DNA of 64,000 nt. Origin: Artemia franciscana. Lineage: Eukaryota > Arthropoda > Branchiopoda > Anostraca > Artemiidae. The number at the start of each line of letters is the position of its first letter. Position 1 is the stretch's first letter. Position numbers and translations under genes: made by a program. Location of the stretch: NCBI RefSeq assembly GCF_032884065.1, contig NW_027062649.1, forward strand, positions 1,719,355 to 1,783,354, written 5' to 3'. This document shows positions 44,400 to 54,714 of the stretch, piece by piece. Under the pieces are notes generated by a model. The model was given only the letters and a program-made list of their open reading frames with translations, did no database searches and was not told the origin of the DNA.

Positions 44400-45772
44400 C
44401 ACATAGTCGACTACAGTTTTTAGTTAAATATTTTCAAGACGATGTGTTGTTATTAATCTTAATATGATTAATTTAAAAAAAAATTTCCACAAAAGAAGTT
44501 TTTCAAAGAAAAGGATAGAGGTCTTATCATACGAATTAACAAACTATGAGCTTCTCGTCTAAGTAAACTAAATGAGAGTCACTTTTAAAATCACCAATAT
44601 CTCTGTTGAGAGCCAAACCTAAGAGCTAGCCTCTAACCCTTTCCGATTTGAGGAGTCTGCACCGATTTTTCATTTTGATTTTGAAAGGTAAAAAGGTCTT
44701 ATCTTACGGATTAACAAACTATGAGCTTCTTGTCTAAATAAAACAAATGAGTTACTTTAAAAATCACCCATATCTCTGTTGAGAGCCAGGCCTAAAAGCT
44801 AGCTTCCAGCCCTTTCCGATTTCAGGAGTCTGAACCGATTTTTCATTTTGATTTTGAAAGGTAAAAAGGTCTTATCTTACGGATTAACAAACTATGAGCT
44901 TCTCATCTAAGTAAACTAAATGAGAGTCACTTTTAAAATCACCCATATCTCTGTTGAGAACCAAACCTAAAAGCTAGCCTCTAACCCTTTCCGATTTGAG
45001 GAGTCTGCACCGATTTTTCATTTTGATTTTGAAAGGTAAAAAGGTCTTATCTTACGGATTAACAAACTATGAGCTTCTCGTCTAAGTAAAACAAATGAGT
45101 TACTTTAAAAATCACCCATATCTCTGTTGAGAGCCAGGCCTAAAAGCTAGCTTCCAGTCCTTTCCGATTTCAGGAGTCTGCACCGATTTTTCATTTTGAT
45201 TTTGAAAGGTAAAAAGGTCTTATCTTACGGATTAACAAACTATGAGCTTCTCGTCTAAGTAAACTAAATGAGAGTCACTTTTAAAATCACCCATATCTCT
45301 GTTGAGAACCAAACCTAAAAGCTAGCCTCTAACCCTTTCCAATTCGAGGAGTCTGCATTGGTTTTTCATTTTGATTTTGAAAGGGATAAAGGTTTTATCT
45401 TAAGGATTAACAAACTATGAGCTTCTCGTCTAAGTAAACAAAGTAAGAGTCACTTTTAAAATCACCCATATCTCTGTTGAGAGCCAACCTAAAGCTAGCC
45501 TCTAGCCTTTTCCAATTCGAGGAGTCTGCATTGGTTTTTCATTTTGAGTTTGAAAGGGATAAAGATTTTATCTTACGGATTAACAAACTATGAGCTTCTC
45601 GTCTAAGTAAACTAAATAAGAGTCACTTTTAAATCACCCATATCTCTGTTGAGAGCCAAACCTAAAATTTAATATTTATATATTTTAAAACCCTCTATAT
45701 TGCCGGACCACACCTTGTTCATTTGAGATCAAGCTAGCCCGGTTGAATAAAATCCTATAAATGCGAGTACGA
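44400..45772 (-). mobile_element. Penelope-like element 3' end with expanded satellite tail
   Basis: On the minus strand, from about 45,772: 'RASLISNEQGVVRQYRGF' then a stop. This is the C-terminal part of a PLE GIY-YIG region and closely matches the plus-strand copy ending at 52,906. Immediately 3' of the stop lies a tandem array of ~174-bp units (44,520-45,665). Only the last few dozen codons of the protein are present. Confidence 0.65.
44520..45665 (+). repeat. Satellite array, 7 units of 173-175 bp with A-B dimer order
   Basis: The marker 'aaactatgagcttct' falls at 44,541, 44,716, 44,889, 45,064, 45,237, 45,412 and 45,585, so spacings are 175, 173, 175, 173, 175 and 173. Units 1, 3 and 5 are type A ('aaatgagagtcacttttaaa', 'agcctctaaccctttccg'). 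Units 2 and 4 are type B ('aaatgagttactttaaaaat', 'agcttccag.cctttccg'). Units 6 and 7 are A-like with small deletions. The repeat length is therefore a 348-bp A-B dimer, decaying at one end. One lone unit occurs in inverse orientation at 52,915-53,095. Confidence 0.85.
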
Positions 45773-46853
45773 TTAAATAAAAAAAAACAAGTTTTTTCAA
45801 CTGAAAGTAAGGAGCAACATTAAAACTTAAAAAGAACAGAAATTATTCCGTATATGAAAGGGGTTGTCCCTTCCTCGATGCCTTGCTCTTTAGGCTAAAG
45901 TTGGATTCTTTCTCACAACTCTACTTTTTAAAACAATAAAAAACTTAATATAAAAAAACTTAATAATTCTTAAAATAGTTAAAATTACTAAAAATACTTT
46001 AGCGCAAAGAGCGAGGTATTTAGGAGGAGATGAACCGCTCATATGCGAAATAATTTCTGTTCGTTTTGAGCTTTAATGCTGCTTCTTACTTTCAGTTGAA
46101 AAAAATGTTTCCTATTTATTTTTTCATTGTTTTTTTTTGTTTTAAATAATGCTAGAAAATCCTGCGCCCCTGCCATGGAAATTCTCTTCACCCATGACAA
46201 ATTGCTCCATGGAAAGATCATCCCAAGTAACCCAATCCCCTCACCCCTTCCCCCCAACCAAAAAAAAAACAAATGAAAACGTCTGTACGCTTCCCAATAA
46301 AAATTACTATATGTTACTACACTGGTCAAAGGTTATAACTTGCAGCCCCTCCCCGGGAACTTTGAGGGAGTAAGTCGTCCTCAAAGACATAGTTATTAGG
46401 TTTTTCGACTATTCTGAACAAAATGGCTATCTCAAAAATTTGATCCACTGAGTTTTGGAAAAATGAGCGTGAGAGGGGGCCTAGGTGCCCTCCAATTTTT
46501 TGGTCACTAGAACTTTTAATTTCCGTTAGAATGAGCCCTCTCGCGACCTTCTAGGACCATTGGGTTGATACGATCACCCCTGGGAAAAAAACAACAAAGA
46601 ACACGCACCCGTGATTTGTCTTCTGGCAAAAAATACGAAATTCCACATTTTTGTAGATTGGTGTTTGAAACTTCTACAATAGAGTTCTCTGATACGGTGA
46701 ATGCAATGGTGTGATTTTCGCTAAGATTCTAAGATTTTTAGAGGGTCTTTTCCCCTATTTTCCAAATTAAGGCAAATTTTCTCAGGCTCATAACTTTTGA
46801 TGGGTAAGACTAAATTTGATAAAACTACAGTTCGTTACCACGAACTGTTTGAT
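45773..46853 (-). repeat. Repeat A copy, reverse
   Basis: It starts with the palindromic core (left arm about 45,773-45,900, right arm about 45,999-46,107), then the usual module series ('atgctagaaaatcctgcgcc', 'gttagaatgagccctctcgc', 'gatgggtaagactaaatttg'). It ends with the terminal hairpin 'cagttcgttaccacgaactg' and 'tttga'. About 80 bp just inside the hairpin end are missing compared with 56.4-56.5 kb. Confidence 0.72.
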
Positions 46854-47033
46854 CAACAAGAACTCAATAACATTTCCAAACTGAATCTCCCGGGAGGAGG
46901 ATTTTCAGCGAGGATTGAACTGTCTCGAAGGAATTTGACGGAGGGGTACACTATACGTTGGATGAAATTTCCAGGGACGAGTTTCTCGTGAAGGGAAGGG
47001 GATATTTCAGGGAGGGTGAGGCGGATTTACTGG
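46854..47033 (+). repeat. Repeat A accessory module (shared with 56.97-57.25 kb)
   Basis: 'ggaggattttcagcgaggat', 'gaactgtctcgaaggaattt' and 'gaagggaaggggatattt' parallel 'aaattttcaccgagatttaa' and 'gagaaagggtttctccgtgg' at 57.15-57.22 kb. The block comes before the 'aacgatcagaaattaa' module in both places. The 64-codon open frame over it is a by-product of the repeat. Confidence 0.5.
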
Positions 47034-47738
47034 TATAATTTGAAAAACGATCAGAAATTAACTAAAAATATGCAATTTTCTGTATATGAAAGTTCATTAC
47101 GTAAGTTAATAAGTTACGTATGTTTATTACTAATAAAAACGTTTGTAAATAAAATTAAAAGTTCTAGTGCTCTTTTTAAGAAACCAGAAAATTAGAGGGC
47201 AACTTGAACCCCTCCCCTCCTCTTTCTTTACAAAATCATCCGATTAAAATTTTGAGTAAGTCATTTAGCCAAAAAAAGTAAAATTAGTATGCAAATTTTG
47301 TTTTAATTATTCATGTACGCGAGCCAAAATCAAAACCTGTATTAATTTATAAACGTTCAGAAATTAAATAAAAAACAAGTTTTTTTTCTAACTGAAAGTA
47401 AGGAGCGACATTAAGACTTAAAACGAACAAAAATTACTCCGTAAGTGAATAATTTCTTCAATGTCCCGCTCTTTACCCTAAAGTTTGACTTTTCCTCACA
47501 AATCTACTTTTTAAAACAATAAAAAACTTTAGCGTAAATAGCAAGGTGTTGAGGAGGGGACAGTCCCTTTCATATACGGGATAAAACGATTTTATTACTC
47601 AAAAAGAATTGTATAAAAATAAAAGAATATAGAAGTTCGTTGCGTAAGTTAATTTGTAAGTTACTTATATTTATTACTAGTAAAAATGTTTGAGCCGGGT
47701 CACTCCTTACTTACAGTTCCTTACCACAAATTGTTTGA
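47034..47738. repeat. Repeat A copy, rearranged
   Basis: Forward modules ('gtttattactaataaaaacg', 'attagagggcaacttg', 'gagccaaaatcaaaacctgt') lead into the palindromic core (about 47,395-47,590). They are then followed by a reverse-oriented terminus with the hairpin near 47,714-47,733. Opposed orientations suggest rearrangement through the palindrome. Confidence 0.6.
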
Positions 47739-47765
47739 TCACACTGTTATGCTCTTAAACCTTCA

Positions 47766-49310
47766 TCAAACAGTTCGTGGTAACGAACTGTAGTAAGGAG
47801 CAACCCGGCCCAATCGCAAACCGAAACTCTAAAAAACGGAATTTTGATACCAATAGTTACATAAAAAATTCGTAAGCTAATGCTGATTTTAAATATAAGA
47901 ATTTCATCAAGTTTAGTCTTACCCATCAAAAGCTACGAGCCTGAGAAAATGTGCCTTATTTTAGAAAATAGGAGGAAACATCCCCTAAAATCATAGAATC
48001 TTGACGAAAATCACACCATCAGATTCAGCGTATCAGAAAACCCTGCCGTAGAAGTTTCAATCTCCTATCTACAGAACATGGAATTTTGTAAGACAGATCA
48101 CAAATGTGTATGTATTCGTTTTTTTTTGTTTTTTTTTCCAGGGGTGATCGTATGGACCCAGTGGTACTAGAATGTCGCAAGAGGGCTCATTCTAGCGGAA
48201 ATTAAAAGTTCTAGTGCTCTTTTTAAGTGACCAAAAAAATTGGAGGGCACCTAGTCCCCCTCCCACACCCATTTTTCCCCCAAAGTTACTGGATCAGAAT
48301 TTTGAGATAGCCATTCTCTTCATCTTAGTCAAAAACCTAAGAACTATATCTTTGGGGACGACTTAATACCAAACAGTCCCCGGGGGAGGGGCTGTAAGTT
48401 ACAAACTTGGACCATTATTTACTTATAGTAATGCGTATTATGAAGTGTACAAACGTTTATAGGGGGACTTTTTCACGTTGGTGTGGGTTGGAGGGAGGGG
48501 GTTCCGTGGGAGGATTTTTCCACGGAGGAATTTTTCATGAGGGAAGAGAATATCCATGAAGGGGGGGGCAGGATTTTCTAGCAATATTTAAAAAAACGAG
48601 AATTTTTTGCAACTGGAAGAAATGAGCAGCATTAAAACTTAAAACGAACATAAAATATTCCGTATATAAGGGAGCTCGTCTCCTCCACAATACCTTGCTC
48701 TTTACGCTAAAGTATTTCTAGTAATTTCAACTATTTATTCTACGGCCTTTGTGATTCAGGGGTCATTCTTAAACATTTGGGACAAAATTCAAGCTTTAGT
48801 GTGAAGAGCGAGGTATTGACGAGGGGGCAAACCCCCTCATATACATAATAGAATGCAAAAATATAGAAGTTCATTGCGTAAGTTAATTCGTAAGGTACGT
48901 GTGTCCATTACTAATAAAAACGTTCGTAAAAAAAAAATCTAGTTGCATTTTAAGCAACTAAAATTAGAGGGCAACTAAGCCTCCTTCCCCACCATTTTTT
49001 TTATCAAAATCGTCCGATCAAAACTATGAGAAAGCCATTTAGCAAAAAAATAAATTAATATGCAAATTAAGTGTTATTAATTCATATGCAGTGAGCCAAA
49101 ATCAAAACATGCTTTAATTCAGAAACGTTCAGAAATTAAATAAAAAAAAAGTTTTTTTTTTTAACTGAAAGTAAGGAGCGACATTAAAACTTAAAACGAA
49201 CAGAAATTATTCCGTATATGAAAGGGGTTGTCCCCTCCTCAACGCCTCGCTCTTTACGCTAAAGTTTTTTAATTATTTTAAAAAGTAGAGTTGTGACAAA
49301 GAGTCAATTG
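47766..49310 (+). repeat. Repeat A copy, forward, longest run of modules
   Basis: Starts with 'atcaaacagttcgtgg' and the hairpin at 47,771-47,790, then 'gtaaggagcaacccggccca'. The full module series follows, including 'cagattcagcgtatcag', 'gagggctcattctagcggaa', the 'gggactttttcacgttggtg' block, 'gctcgtctcctccacaatac', 'gagggcaactaagcctcc' and 'ctgaaagtaaggagcgacat'. It breaks off inside the palindrome loop, where a GA microsatellite begins. The end is head-to-head with the end of the previous copy, about 28 bp apart. Confidence 0.72.
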
Positions 49311-49336
49311 TGACAAAGTTGTGACAAAGAGACATC

Positions 49337-49337
<1 letters not shown>

Positions 49338-49431
<94 letters not shown>
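49338..49431 (+). repeat. (GA)n microsatellite, about 47 uninterrupted units
   Basis: Pure GA dinucleotide, read directly, with no interruption. It begins within the loop region of a repeat A palindrome. The minus-strand frame of alternating Leu-Ser is an artefact of the repeat. Confidence 0.95.
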
Positions 49432-49433
<2 letters not shown>

Positions 49434-50526
49434 AAGGGTAAAGGTGTGAATGCGTCAAGGTGAAAGAGCGTGCGCAGTTATTCTGGACTTATGTGGCTGA
49501 TTGCTGCAATGCATGGTCGGCTGGAGTAGCAGGAATTTCCCATTCAAAGAAGTAAATCCGGTAATTCTTATTATGAATGGGTCTAGTGTTAGCTAAATCT
49601 AAATGTAAATGTACCCTAGATTAGCGAAATTCTAGCTAAACCGACTGCTTAATCAAACTATATAATACTAAGTTAGTTCATCAAAATCAGTGCAATCCAT
49701 ATCCAAAACCTGTATCGAACTGACAGTGTTTCCTTTCCATATTTGTTAGTCCCAACAACCGTAAGAGGTGCTCAACTCAGTAGAGCCTCTGGTGTTCTTT
49801 TTTTTATACACCACGTTAATGGTGGATTCATAGAACACCATTCAGAGTAAAATTCCTGATAACTTTTGTGGACTTATTCCCTATTTATGACGTCCTTTTC
49901 AACTTTTCTATAATCGAATTGTCACCCTGGCTGTCCCCAGCTTGCAAAGACGCTTAACCGTATTGTAATGAATTTACAAGGAAAAACTTATGCTCAAGAC
50001 ATTGAATGTTCCTGAGAGAGCTATTGGCCAAATATCTTCCGTTTTTCTATTCTTCTATCTTCCTGTCTTCTATTTTTGTCTATCTGTCTATCTTCTATTC
50101 TTCTGTCTATCTTTTATTGTTGAAGGCTACCTTAAGGTGCAGACTAGGCACTGTAGTAGAAATCTCCATCTATTATAGACAAAACTGATGGGGGTGTGCA
50201 TTGCAAGGCAACAAAATCACGAGCATGGATAACATTAATAGAGGCATCCAATGACGTCAATTTGGGGTAGTGGGGGCCCAAGATTTTTTTTTGCCCTTTC
50301 TTAGAAAAATACCGTTTCTATATTGTTATTGAAAAAGTTTAAAAAAAACGGTGTTCTTAGCCCGTAGATTCTGAAAATTACATTATGCCCCCTTCCCTAA
50401 AAATCTGTGAATTGACACAACATGAAATGACCCGCTCGAGGTGATAAATCGTATGGTTGATGGGGCTTAGAAACAGTCACAGCAGAGCAAAGCAGCTGGT
50501 TTTAATTCTGGTTCTACATCGTAACT
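49432..50526. other. No supported gene
   Basis: A 'tctatcttctattcttctgt' pyrimidine-rich tract lies at 50,040-50,120. Nothing else is recognised. Confidence 0.35.
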
Positions 50527-50757
50527 TTAGCAAACATTCAAAAAATCCCTAGGTTTTGTACTCTTTTTGCAGAAGGGGTTCTTTGGTTCAACTGTCTTAT
50601 AGCAAGTTACCGTCCATGCTGTATTGGTACATTGGTACTGAGTTATAAAAGTTACTACTTTAGCCGAAGGAATGAAAGAACGTAAGTCAGAGGTAGCCGA
50701 ACCATATAAAAACAGATCTGTTGGGTTCATATGGAGACTGTTGAACCGCAATGGCAT
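50527..50757 (-). CDS. Candidate ORF/exon, 76 codons, Cys- and Thr-rich, unknown
   Basis: Minus strand, ATG at 50,757, TAA at 50,527-50,529. Codon use looks like protein coding and it lies outside recognised repeats. Residues ~35-65 read 'VVTFITQYQCTNTAWTVTCY' and 'KTVEPKNPFCKKSTK', with spaced Cys residues. A possible acceptor 'aatgatccttag' lies 2 bp before the ATG, so it could be a terminal exon with the ATG internal. No signal peptide is visible in this part. No family is recognised. Confidence 0.35.
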   Translation of the reverse strand: MPLRFNSLHMNPTDLFLYGSATSDLRSFIPSAKVVTFITQYQCTNTAWTVTCYKTVEPKNPFCKKSTKPRDFLNVC

Positions 50758-51136
50758 ATCTAAGGATCATTAAACCGAGCCAACATAAGAAGAACCAACA
50801 AACCTTTCTGCTCCAAAGTCAACTTACTATGAAAATAATTTCCCGTTCGCTGAACCAGGAACTTACATGATGTGTAAGAGGGTGCTCTGGGCTCTATCCT
50901 CTCCGAAAACTCAAAAATTTTCACACATTTTTTCGTGCTTTTCTCTTGAATTCACCTTCTTTTGTGTGTTTTCGAGATTTTCCAACTCCTCTCAACCCAG
51001 GAAAATTCCAACATACGTGTCAGTGATGAGTAACAAAAATGAATAAATTTGGCGAGAGCGGTGGGGGGGATGTACTTTCTTTTTCGTATAGTATCACTCA
51101 GACATTTGGTTTGAACTAACTAAATTATTATACTAA

Positions 51137-52314
51137 TTAGTTACAAGTTCCCTCCACTAGATTTTTACCCCTAGGTAGTACTAAATTATGAAATACCTCT
51201 ATGACAGTACTTTTGATCTTCGGTTCAGTAGCCTCTTTATTTTTTCTTGTAGCATTTCTGGCCTTTGTACTTTTCAGCTTCTTCCTTTTCACTTTTGGAA
51301 TATTTACACACTTTTCTTCATCTGTATACTCGTTTTCAGAATTTCCAACAGTTAGACTTTCAAATATTAGCTCATCTTCATCATCTTTCTTTAATATTAG
51401 TTTTCTTTCAATTTTTCTCACTATTTCTGTCATTTTTTCATAATGCTAAAAAGGATTTTGCAAAGATTCAAGTTTTAGAAGTCACTAAATTTGAGTAAGA
51501 TTAAAACTTGGCTTCTGACGTACAATTCCTGTCACGTAATCAAGACTTGATCGAAATAGAAACTGGTTACTTGCTTAGAAATTTAGGTAGGTAAATTTAG
51601 ATGATAAGATAGATTTTTATCAAGTCGATAAATTTATTCGGCAAGTCAGCGTGTTTATATTGCGCAAATATGTTTATAATCGTGCGTAAGAGATACACGA
51701 CACTGAATGGATGTAGAACACTATGTCAAAATTATAAGACAAACAAATGCAATGTCCATTATCTTCTATGAAGGTTGAAAGTTTCCAAACTTTTTGTTTT
51801 TTTTTCTGGGATTGATAGTCAAAGTACAATAACAAGGAGCTTGTTTTTGTCTTGTTTGTGAACTGAAGCACACACCATAGGAACTCCGTACTTGCCTTAC
51901 CCCAACCCCATAAATTCAAAAATGGAGCTCTTGGCAAAGATGGAACATAATTTGGCATTTTTACCATTTGTAGGAGAAGTTGCTAAATGTTACCTTTTTG
52001 GCTCTCAACTTTTATTTTTTATTCATTGAATTATTTCTTAGACGTTATTAGAACGACTACCCTATTTTCTCTACTATCGTAAAGTCGCTGTTATAGCAGG
52101 CTATATTAACATGCCTGCCTCAAGCCCATTTGTCCTCGAAGGTCGTTCTGGGGCTCCCTTTTTTTACCAGTTTCTTGACGTGCTTCCAGCGAGTGCTTGT
52201 TTCTTCATCCAGGCGAATCAGTTGTCGTATGACTGGTTGTAGGATGAAAAGTTTTCTTCCCGCCTCTTTGGGGGAGGGACGTGGACTGATTTCCGCGTAC
52301 TCATCCAGCGAAGG
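51137..52314 (-). CDS. Candidate two-exon gene end, charged coiled-coil-like protein
   Basis: Minus strand. Exon 52,314-52,168 follows 'ctgcctcctgaagttag' and reads 'PSLDEYAEISPRPSPKEAGR', 'KLFILQPVIRQLIRLDEETS' and 'TRWKHVKKL' up to donor 'ctg|gtaaaa'. Exon 51,445-51,137 follows 'gcaaaatcctttttag' and reads 'HYEKMTEIVRKIERKLILKK', an acidic stretch 'DDEDELIFESL', then a basic stretch 'KVKRKKLKSTKARNATRKNK', and stops at 51,137. Both junctions are phase 0, and the join makes a continuous helical, charged segment. If unspliced, the first part stops at 52,120 after 64 codons. An upstream exon with the start is expected. Composition suggests a nuclear protein. The pairing of the two exons is my inference; the family is unknown. 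Confidence 0.42.
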
Positions 52315-52479
52315 CTAACTTCAGGAGGCAGATACTATCCATGGGCTATTTTTGGTCCAACCATTTGAACAGGGTTACCACTGTTGGTGATTTTTCCTAA
52401 GAAATTGGGTATTTAATGTTTTCAAATTTGGTTTATTGGGCTCGTACCGCTATCCTAATTGCTTTACTTGATAGACAGA

Positions 52480-53095
52480 CGCATTCTGTATACTCAAGTT
52501 TTTCACCACTTATTTCTATTTTGGGGATGTTTTTTAAAGAGAAATTGTGATTTTATTTTGCCTTCGGCGATAACCCTGGCTTTGGACCAAATAATAATAT
52601 CGTTATTTATCAAAGACCTGGTAAAACTATTAAATCCCAAATTTATCAGGATCGAAATCCCATACCTAAGTTTAATAATTTTGGTATCTATAGAAATCCT
52701 TGCTCATGCGGTTAATGGTAGGCTATGTGAAAAGGACTGGACAACACCTTCAAAATAATGCCCTTAAAAGGAGGACAAAATCTAAAAAAAATATTCAGTC
52801 CTTGTTGAGCACACTTATGAAGACCTGCATTTATAGCATTTCATTCGACCGGGCTAGTTTGATCTCACATGAACAAGGTGTGGCACGGCAATATAGAGGG
52901 TTTTAAAATATATAGATAACAAATTTTAGGTTTGGCTTTCAACAGAGATATGGGTGATTTTAAAAGTGACTCTTGTTTAGTTTATTTAGACAAGAAACTC
53001 ATTGTTTGTTAATCCGTAAGATAAAACCTTTTTCCCTTTCAAAATCAAAATGAAAAACCGGTGCAGACTCCTCAAATCGGAAAAGGCTAGTGGCT
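52480..53095 (+). mobile_element. Penelope-like element 3' end with one satellite unit
   Basis: The coding remnant (52,550-52,906) is followed at once by 52,915-53,095, which is the reverse complement of one type-A satellite unit from 44.5-45.7 kb. Gene remnant and tail are therefore in the same relative order and orientation in both copies. The reverse transcriptase is missing. Confidence 0.68.
52550..52906 (+). pseudogene. Penelope-like GIY-YIG endonuclease, degenerate
   Basis: Across two frames: 'FAFGDNPGFGPNNNIVIYQR', 'KTIKSQIYQDRNPIPKFNNF' and 'GIYRNPCSCG' (GIY strand plus the Cys pair typical of PLEs). After a frameshift comes 'GYVKRTGQHLQNNALKRR', where YIG has become YVK, and then 'SISFDRASLISHEQGVARQY' and a stop. 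PLE nucleases of this type nick DNA for target-primed reverse transcription. The YIG change and the frameshift make this copy inactive. Confidence 0.72.
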
Positions 53096-54169
53096 AGTGC
53101 GGAAAAAGCTCTGATTTATATTATACAAAATCTGACGTAGTATTTTTGAATCGTTGCTATTAAGTTTCACTTACCTAGTGAACGAGAGGCATTTTATCAG
53201 TTCAGTCACTGATCTAGTATTCTCCGCCTAGTATCGGGTTTTGGTAATCTAGGATTTTGGGCGAGAATTTCGATTCTGAAATTAGAATTTTTCTTTTCAA
53301 TTTTAAATTTTCCAAATTTTTGGTTATATTTCTTTGTTATTTTTGATGTTTCTGTGCGTTGCTTAGTTTCTAGGGGATTTTGATTCTTCCAATTTCGCTT
53401 TTATTTGTTTTATGTCTGTTTCCTCCCTGTGTTGTTTATTTTCATCCGGTTTGTTTCGTTCACAAATTTGCTCAGAATCTGCAAACGTGATTCCTTCTAA
53501 CTATTCTCTTTTATCTTTTATTTGGTTTTTTATAGTTTTTTATGGCGAGCCAATATGATTTTCAAAGCTGTCCTTATCATTAACCTTTTACTATTAGCAT
53601 TATGAGTGGATTCAAAAAACTGAGGCGAAGCGCAGGCCACAAAGACCCGTTGCCTCCGAAAATATTGGTTTTCCGTCAAAAATTCTAAACACAATGTTTT
53701 TACAATGCTCAGAAACTGAATTTTTTCAGATAGAAAAAGAGTATCGCAGCCATTTCACCGTTAGAGCTTTGAGATAGGGGAAAGGTTGTCACCTACAATT
53801 TATCCATTTCTTACTTTATAAAAAGGATTTTTATTTTATCCTTCGGCCTTAAAAAGAGCTCAGATTTTTTTTATCAGTTGTGATTTTCGTTTGCATCATG
53901 GCTGCAACAACGTCCTAAAAACAAAAAAAAAAACAATTATACTGATTTGCTATGGGGAAGGGGGCAACTGCCCCTCCCAGACCGTGGTTTGCTGATGTTA
54001 CAAAGTACCTTTATGGTACCAAATGGCTTATTTTTTAGTTTTTACAGATATTTTCACTTGATTTGGGAAAATGGGTTCAAAATTTGGCCCCCCCGATTGT
54101 AACGAAATTACGCCAGTGACAAAAAGTATTGAAATAATACTACTTTCGCAAAAAGCATTCAAAAAATAA
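53096..54169. other. No supported feature
   Basis: No repeat family, exon or RNA gene recognised. A G-rich/C-rich pair 'gggaagggggcaactgcccc' lies near 53,956. Confidence 0.35.
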
Positions 54170-54500
54170 TTGTACCAATTCTTTAAGAATGACTCCTGAA
54201 ATATAAGGGCCATTTAATTAGAAAAATAAGACGCTTTTTTAAAAGCACTAGCGTAAAGAGCGAATTGTTGAGGAGCGGGCAGCCCCCTTCATATGCGCAA
54301 AAATTTCTTTTCTTTTTAAGTTTTAATGTTGCTCCTTACTGCCAGTTGAAAAAAAAATTGTTTTTTTATTTGAAGCACCCATATCGTTTTAACTTCCAAC
54401 GATGTAAGCATTACTGCTACGTTAGCGTCCCTGAAAAGTTTTTCAACAAATGAAGAAATAGCCACTCTCAACCTCAGAGTGGCTGAACCATATACGACGT
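54170..54500 (-). repeat. Repeat A variant end, inverse partner of 59.08-59.42 kb
   Basis: Contains 'taagacgcttttttaaaagc', 'tagcgtaaagagcgaattgt', 'gttttaacttccaacgatgt', 'gcgtccctgaaaagtttttc' and 'actctcaacctcagagtggc'. The reverse complements occur in the same order at 59,080-59,420. A third, same-strand copy lies at 57,440-57,680. Confidence 0.6.
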
Positions 54501-54714
54501 TCCGACGAAAAATATGACGTTCCGCTAAAAAATTAAAGTAGGCCACGAATATCGGTGCTACGGCAAACGTGCTGCTACGTTCGGTGGTATATTTTTCTTG
54601 TATTCCAACATTCACTTTAATAACCAAACAGTTTTACCATTCAGTTTTCCATTCAACACTCTTTCCAAATATAATGGTTGCTACACAAATGTCAACGCTA
54701 GCACCTCACCTTAG

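Noticed and set aside
46039..46329. 96-codon minus-strand frame in the 46-kb repeat
   Set aside because: It lies wholly in repeat A modules, and equivalent frames in other copies are broken.
49273..49458. Open frame of alternating Leu and Ser on the minus strand
   Set aside because: It is the translation of the GA microsatellite.
51674..51967. 97-codon minus-strand frame, with an alternative frame reading 'PTNGKNAKLCSIFAKSSIFE' and a donor-like 'gtaagg'
   Set aside because: The acceptor is weak and neither frame joins the exon at 51,445 without a stop.
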